Shown one piece after another: positions 59,086 to 64,000 of a stretch of DNA of 64,000 bases (position 1 is its first letter; every line of letters begins with the position of its first letter). The notes under the pieces are model-generated. The model saw only the letters and a list, made by a program, of their open reading frames with translations, searched no databases and was not told the DNA's origin. This DNA is from Neodontobutis hainanensis. Taxonomy: Eukaryota > Chordata > Actinopteri > Gobiiformes > Odontobutidae. A program made the translations under genes and the position numbers. Location of the stretch: NCBI GenBank assembly GCA_024349245.1, contig JALDNG010000103.1, positions 101,001 to 165,000 of the forward strand, written 5' to 3'.

Positions 59086-62000
59086 GGTTGTTGACAAGCA
59101 GCAAGCCAAACATACGAGGCAAGAGCTTGGTTTTCTCAGTAAGATACTATGGCACATATAGTCAGTATGTCTGCATGCATACCTCTTCAGCCATCTAACG
59201 GGACTTCTTTTTCAGCTATTCTAACATATGTCATCTTAAAGAAAACCTTTATTTGTCCCACAGTGGGGAAGTTGCATGCTTATTCTTATTGCTTCCACAC
59301 ACTCTCCTGACAAACGAATGTAGCATAATTTCAGTTCCAACATGTAAGTAGATAGTCCAGGTGGTTTAACTCAACCGTAGGAGACGGATTTGCCATTTCA
59401 TCTATACATGCATGTCTTTGGGTGGTAGAAAGTGAGAACATTCACATTCCACATAGACCACATTCCTGGTCATGATACTACAATATATTAATCAATAAGA
59501 CATGAGTCTGAACCACTCTACCATTGTGCACCCTTTGGCACAGACTTTAAAACATCAGCACCAAACAAACCATCTTTTTGGTTTTGTTATACTCTTAGGC
59601 TCACGTTCATTAAACTTTTGCTCAATGAATGTCTAAATAATTACCATCACATACAGTATATTTAAAGCTTTCCTTATATAACAATATGTCTTGATTTGGT
59701 AAATGAATCTAATGTAATAATATGTCTCAGCTAACTATCTTGAGCATCTTCCAGCCATTTGTTGTGTTGCTGCTTGTCTCTGTTCAGTTTAATGTATGTT
59801 GTTTAAAACTATATTCAGATAGATGGCTGTTTTGAAACAAAAAAAAAAAACTATATTAAAACTATAAAGCTGAACAATTTGAAACAACATTTAAAAGATT
59901 TAATAAGGTTTGTTTTGTGTTTATATAATTATCTTGTTTTTCTTTTTGTGTTAAATTTCATTAAAACAAGGTCCCTAGGGGCTGCTGTAACTTTGTCTAA
60001 ATGAGCTACCTAAATTGAGTTTTAGCCCCCGCCTTCAACTATTAGGTAAAGATTTAACAATGTTAAATCTATGTGCCAGTATGTGTATGGTAAGTGCATG
60101 GCTTATAGGTTTGTACTTGTATGTGTTTATACACATATTTGTTCTCTATGTTTAAATACTTGTCTCTTATGGGTTGCCGGAAGATGAAGCTGCTTAGTAC
60201 TTGAGGCAGACTTCACTCAATTACCAATTAGTTTATAGGGTGAAAATTATGGATAATGATGATGAGTTTAGACCTGTATCCTTGGTCAGTGATTAATAAA
60301 AGTTCCTGCGTTTTGTCGCCCATAGAGCTTAACCCCCAATTTACACTCCACAGCAAATAGGCTTCCATTCGAGTCAATGAGAGCATTTCCACAGCACTTT
60401 CTGCATTACGTCTTCGATCTGACAGTGTGTCTCTAACGATGACGGAGCCAATTTGCGTCAATATGCAGAATTCACTTTGCACCAGATCGGAAACCAAACA
60501 TCTGGCTTTTCATGTAATACTACAGACAAATTTTCTTTGTTTTTATATTTATTTACACAATTAAGCATTAAATGCAATCAAATCTGCAAAAACAATAATT
60601 TTTGTGCCAAATTTAATGAGGAAAAACCCTTGAAGGTATGTTAAACCACTAAATCTCAAACTAAACTTGTTTTCTAGTCCTTCTTCTGAATAAACAGTGT
60701 TTGTCTGTCACACGTCTTTATCAATGGCTTTCATTGAAAAATAGACAATAAACAATGGTATATAACCATTTTTTAGATCATACAAGTCCCGTCATTTGTA
60801 CACTTGCCGAGCCTTTGTAAGTTGCAATCTATGAGAAATCTTTTCTGTCTCCACTGGTGAATTGGTGACATTACAAATCTGTGGAATACATCAACAACTG
60901 CATCCTCTCACCTCAACACACCTGTCAATAGTTAGGGTTTTCTACCACTTTTCTTCTACTGTAAAAAAGTCATAGGAGATAAATGAATGATTGTTAAGTG
61001 ATGCAAATGTTGTTAACAGCAAGGAAGTTGTTGGTTTGATCCATTTGGCCATCAGCCTTGCATTTTTTCCTAGACATTCATGTACAGAAGAAGAATTGCT
61101 GACTACAGGAATCTATGTGACTTTGATGGCTGTCTGTCTCTGATTATCAACCTTGTGATTAACTGATCTTGCCTCATGTCACATATGTTGCTATATGCAT
61201 TAGCTCTGTGGAACCATAGAAATGTAAAAAAAAAAATTACAAAATGGTGACTATGCATTCTTCTATCCACAGATCTGAAAAATGAGGCAGATGAGTCTTT
61301 TCCTGATCAGCCATTTGTTGCTCTGATAGATCACCACAAATTATCTTCATTCAGTGCACTGAAGCCTTTTGGATGGAACTCAAGCTGTTTGTTCTGCTGT
61401 TCTCTGTATTTCTCAGACTTATTTAGGCACAGTCTAAGCCAGTAGAGGTAATGCAACAATGTGCATCTGAAGGAATTCAGCAGGATATATTTATTTTTTA
61501 TTCCACCCTCAAAATGTACTGTAATCAAAAACTCATTTGTTGATGTTTTGTTGCATTTTTCAACGCTGTCTGCAGAGTTTTCCCCAAAGGGCTGAAAGCT
61601 TGAGTTCCCCGCGGTGTGTTGTGATTGATGCGGCCCCTCTTCTTCGATGTAATGTGCTCAGTGATGCGTTGGCGAAGCGGTGTAGTACCCCTGCTGAAGC
61701 TCATCCGCTCAGCAGCTGGCCACAGTTGTTTCCCGTCACTCTTTCTCTCCTCATTATGACTCAAGGGGCTTGTTCTGGGGGCATGGCTTTGGGGAAATGG
61801 AAGGATTTACTGAAGTGTTATCTACCCAAGGCTATGCACTTTTCTAAACTCCACTTTTTTGATGTAGTGTCGAGGTTTCAAATAGGATTTGTACTGTTAT
61901 ACTGTCCCTTTTTATATTTGTTATAGTGTAAAATGCAGTAGTAAAACATAACGTAACATGTCATTATTGGAAAAATATAGAACCTAGGTTCTTTGTTCCA

Positions 62001-62570
62001 GTGACGCTGTCTAGAGTGGTCTTTCCTTGTTGATGAATAGAAAGTGAAGTTTGACATTGACATCTGTGCAGTGTTGGAGTCACTACAAACAGAATGGTAT
62101 TATGCAGTGAGAAACTCTGTTTAACTGCACACTGCTGGGATAAAGTATTTCATGGTTTCTGTGTGCAGCACTTCCGTCTATTAATTTTAAATGAAGCCTG
62201 ACTCTGTATCCCTTTTTCTTGACCTTACCTAATCGGGGCAGTTCATACAGGTATACAGAGAGGCTAATATAATGTTCCTGACAACTGAGAAAGTGTTGAA
62301 GCTGTCTGAATGTTTGTCTCAGCTAATGAGATAATGCTGGACCATTGAGCAGGCCTCTAACCAAGTGGTTTTCATCTGGTGGTTTTGGTTGCAGTACTTT
62401 GCTTGAGGAGGGAAACCCAGTGCTTTTCTTTTGAAGGAATTTTTTATGTGGCAGAGTGGCGTGCACACTCATCAAGTAGGTGGCAATAATGCCGTGTAAT
62501 GCTAATTTACAGCGGCCATTTCACAGCATAGAAGAAAACATTTAGTTTGTCTTCATATGCTAATGCAATG

Positions 62571-62700
62571 GTTCTGAACCTTTTGAGCCGCGACACCTAA
62601 TATAACAACTGGGGTTTTTCGGGCACCCCATACCATGCTGCAGTACCACAGTACCACCCCTCCACACAGCGCCACGGTGGATTTGCCACTAGCCTTGGTG
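62571..62700. repeat. hAT-type nonautonomous repeat end
   Basis: atggttctgaaccttttgag followed by ccgcgacacc is the end sequence of a widespread vertebrate MER/Charlie-like hAT repeat. The other end is not identified. Confidence 0.5.
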
Positions 62701-63123
62701 CTGAATCACCTTTAATTTTACCCCTTCATTGCCACATTTTTACAATTGTGGAAAGTAGGCTACACGGTGTGTGTGGAGGAGGTGGTGAAAAGGCTGACGT
62801 ATTCAGTCGTTTTTGTCCGGTGCGTCATCTTGTAAGTACTTTCACAGAGGCCCTTAAGGTGAGTTGCTATTACATCTTGAAGTGCTTATTTTGTTGTTGT
62901 CCATGTAATTGTCAAGATTAGGGAACAAATCAACACAGCATAAGGACATCTGTGTTTGGGCCCTGGAGGGACAAGTTTAAACTGTTCATCTTGACAAAAA
63001 TGTTGGTTAAATATGTGGCTTGCAACCCACTCAGCACACATGTAGGAGAAGCTTAACACCAAGCTAGTATACCAGATCATTTTACATAAGGAGGATGGCC
63101 TGGTCTGGTCCTTTTCTCAGGGT

Positions 63124-63350
63124 GTGGTTTGCTGGCTCGGCCAGCGCGGTTACTCCAAAACAGTTAACATGGTGGACGCTGCTGCCGAGAGGCCATTTAT
63201 TTCTGCTCTTGCCTCAGTTTTGGATAACCAGCAACAAAACAATGAAACCGCTTATGTGTCAGTTCACGTGGCTTCCTTGTTGACAACCGGCTTGTTGACA
63301 ACCAATCAGAATAATGTTAACCAATTTTTCTGATTGGTTAACATTCCACT
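63124..63350 (+). other. Open frame and nested palindrome of unknown nature
   Basis: A 69-codon frame includes NMVDAAAERPFISALASVLD and ETAYVSVHVASLLTT. I do not recognise the protein. It ends in a tandem cttgttgacaacc pair and a palindrome: aatgttaaccaat (63313-63325) against attggttaacatt (63333-63345). It is GC-richer than its surroundings and could be the coding scrap of a mobile element. Confidence 0.35.
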
Positions 63351-64000
63351 TATAAACCCCACATTTGAAATTGAATGCAAACAACAGGGTACCAGATTAA
63401 GTTCTTTGTATAGAATCGGAAAAGATGTAGTTGTGGCCGGCCCGGCTAGGTCCCACCCAGACTGCTGTGTCTACCTGTGCGCACCTCATTAAACGCATAT
63501 CCAGCAGCTGCAGCTTGGTTTTCCTGGCTTTAGGTCATGTTTTATTTGGCAGAGATTTTAAAGCTACAGACAAACTTCAAACTATTTGTTTGAACTAGTT
63601 AATTTAGGACAGGGCCTGAAATTCATCCAAATTAAATATATGAAGTTGTTCAGTTATTCAAAATAAGATGCAAGGTATAAACAGTATTACTGCTCAAATA
63701 CTCAAAACTATAAGCCTGTTTTAGTTTTCAGAGAAACTATTTTTAACACACTTAATAAGATTCAAAGCTACTTCATCATATAAATAAAGAATTTAAAGAA
63801 TATGGGACAGCTACTTTAAGTAGCAACTCCTAGTAGTTTGCTACATATATTTTTAATTTCTTAATCACGTTCTCGAACCCCCTCAGATCTCCAAAGAATG
63901 CTTTTTTAGCTTTGTATGGCAAAAAAATTCTTTCATGAATGATCTGAAAGTTTTGGTGTCTTCCCTAAGTGTGCAACCATAAGCGGCAGCACCTGCTAAT

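Overview
This is AT-rich vertebrate nuclear DNA, almost certainly from a teleost fish. The evidence is introns with canonical splice sites, vertebrate-type proteins, and repeats typical of fish: several degenerate Tc1-like transposons, tRNA-derived SINEs whose tails read 'ttgggcaagacacttaaccc', and long (TA)n and (TG)n microsatellites. No operon, CRISPR array or prokaryotic feature is present. The species cannot be named from the sequence.

Four protein-coding genes are supported. (1) On the minus strand at 1-1794 is the homeobox gene gbx1: all of coding exon 1, and exon 2 as far as the end of the homeodomain, where the window cuts it. (2) On the minus strand at 4134-12964 is a complete asb10 (ankyrin repeats plus SOCS box; a Cullin-5 E3 ligase substrate adaptor). 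It has two alternative first coding exons that join the same acceptor in the same phase, four shared exons, and one GC-AG intron. (3) On the minus strand at 18376-18829 is a two-exon histone H2B variant of 116 aa. It has a 103-bp intron, no visible histone 3' stem-loop and a downstream AATAAA, so it is a replication-independent type variant, plausibly H2B.K. (4) On the plus strand at 27811-28365 is the first coding exon of an acid-sensing ion channel (ASIC1-like, probably asic1c). No later exon is recognisable, so its first intron probably fills the remaining 35.6 kb.

Layout: 1-1.8 kb gbx1; 1.8-4.1 kb promoter/intergenic DNA with TAAT-rich blocks; 4.1-13 kb asb10, whose introns hold SINEs and a 1.5-kb Tc1 remnant; 13-18.4 kb intergenic DNA with a long (TA)n tract and enhancer-like stretches; 18.4-19 kb the H2B gene and its compact promoter; 19-26.7 kb intergenic DNA with two perfect or near-perfect palindromes; 26.7-28.4 kb the ASIC 5' region and exon 1; 28.4-64 kb the ASIC intron, with a palindromic-core MITE (40.4-41.1 kb), a hAT-like element (43.5-44.5 kb), a solo-type LTR (53.6-54.0 kb), a LINE fragment, three Tc1-derived elements (one split by another retroelement-like insertion) and a (TG)n tract.

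The genes do not form a biochemical pathway. What they share is an old neighbourhood: gbx1, asb10 and an ASIC gene lie together on human 7q36.1, which I recall also carries ASIC3 and an H2B.K variant. TAAT-rich stretches in and around asb10 may therefore be gbx1 regulatory DNA. I saw no clearly new molecular system. The observations most worth checking are the H2B variant, the ASIC paralogy question, the alternative asb10 first exons and the perfect inverted repeats.
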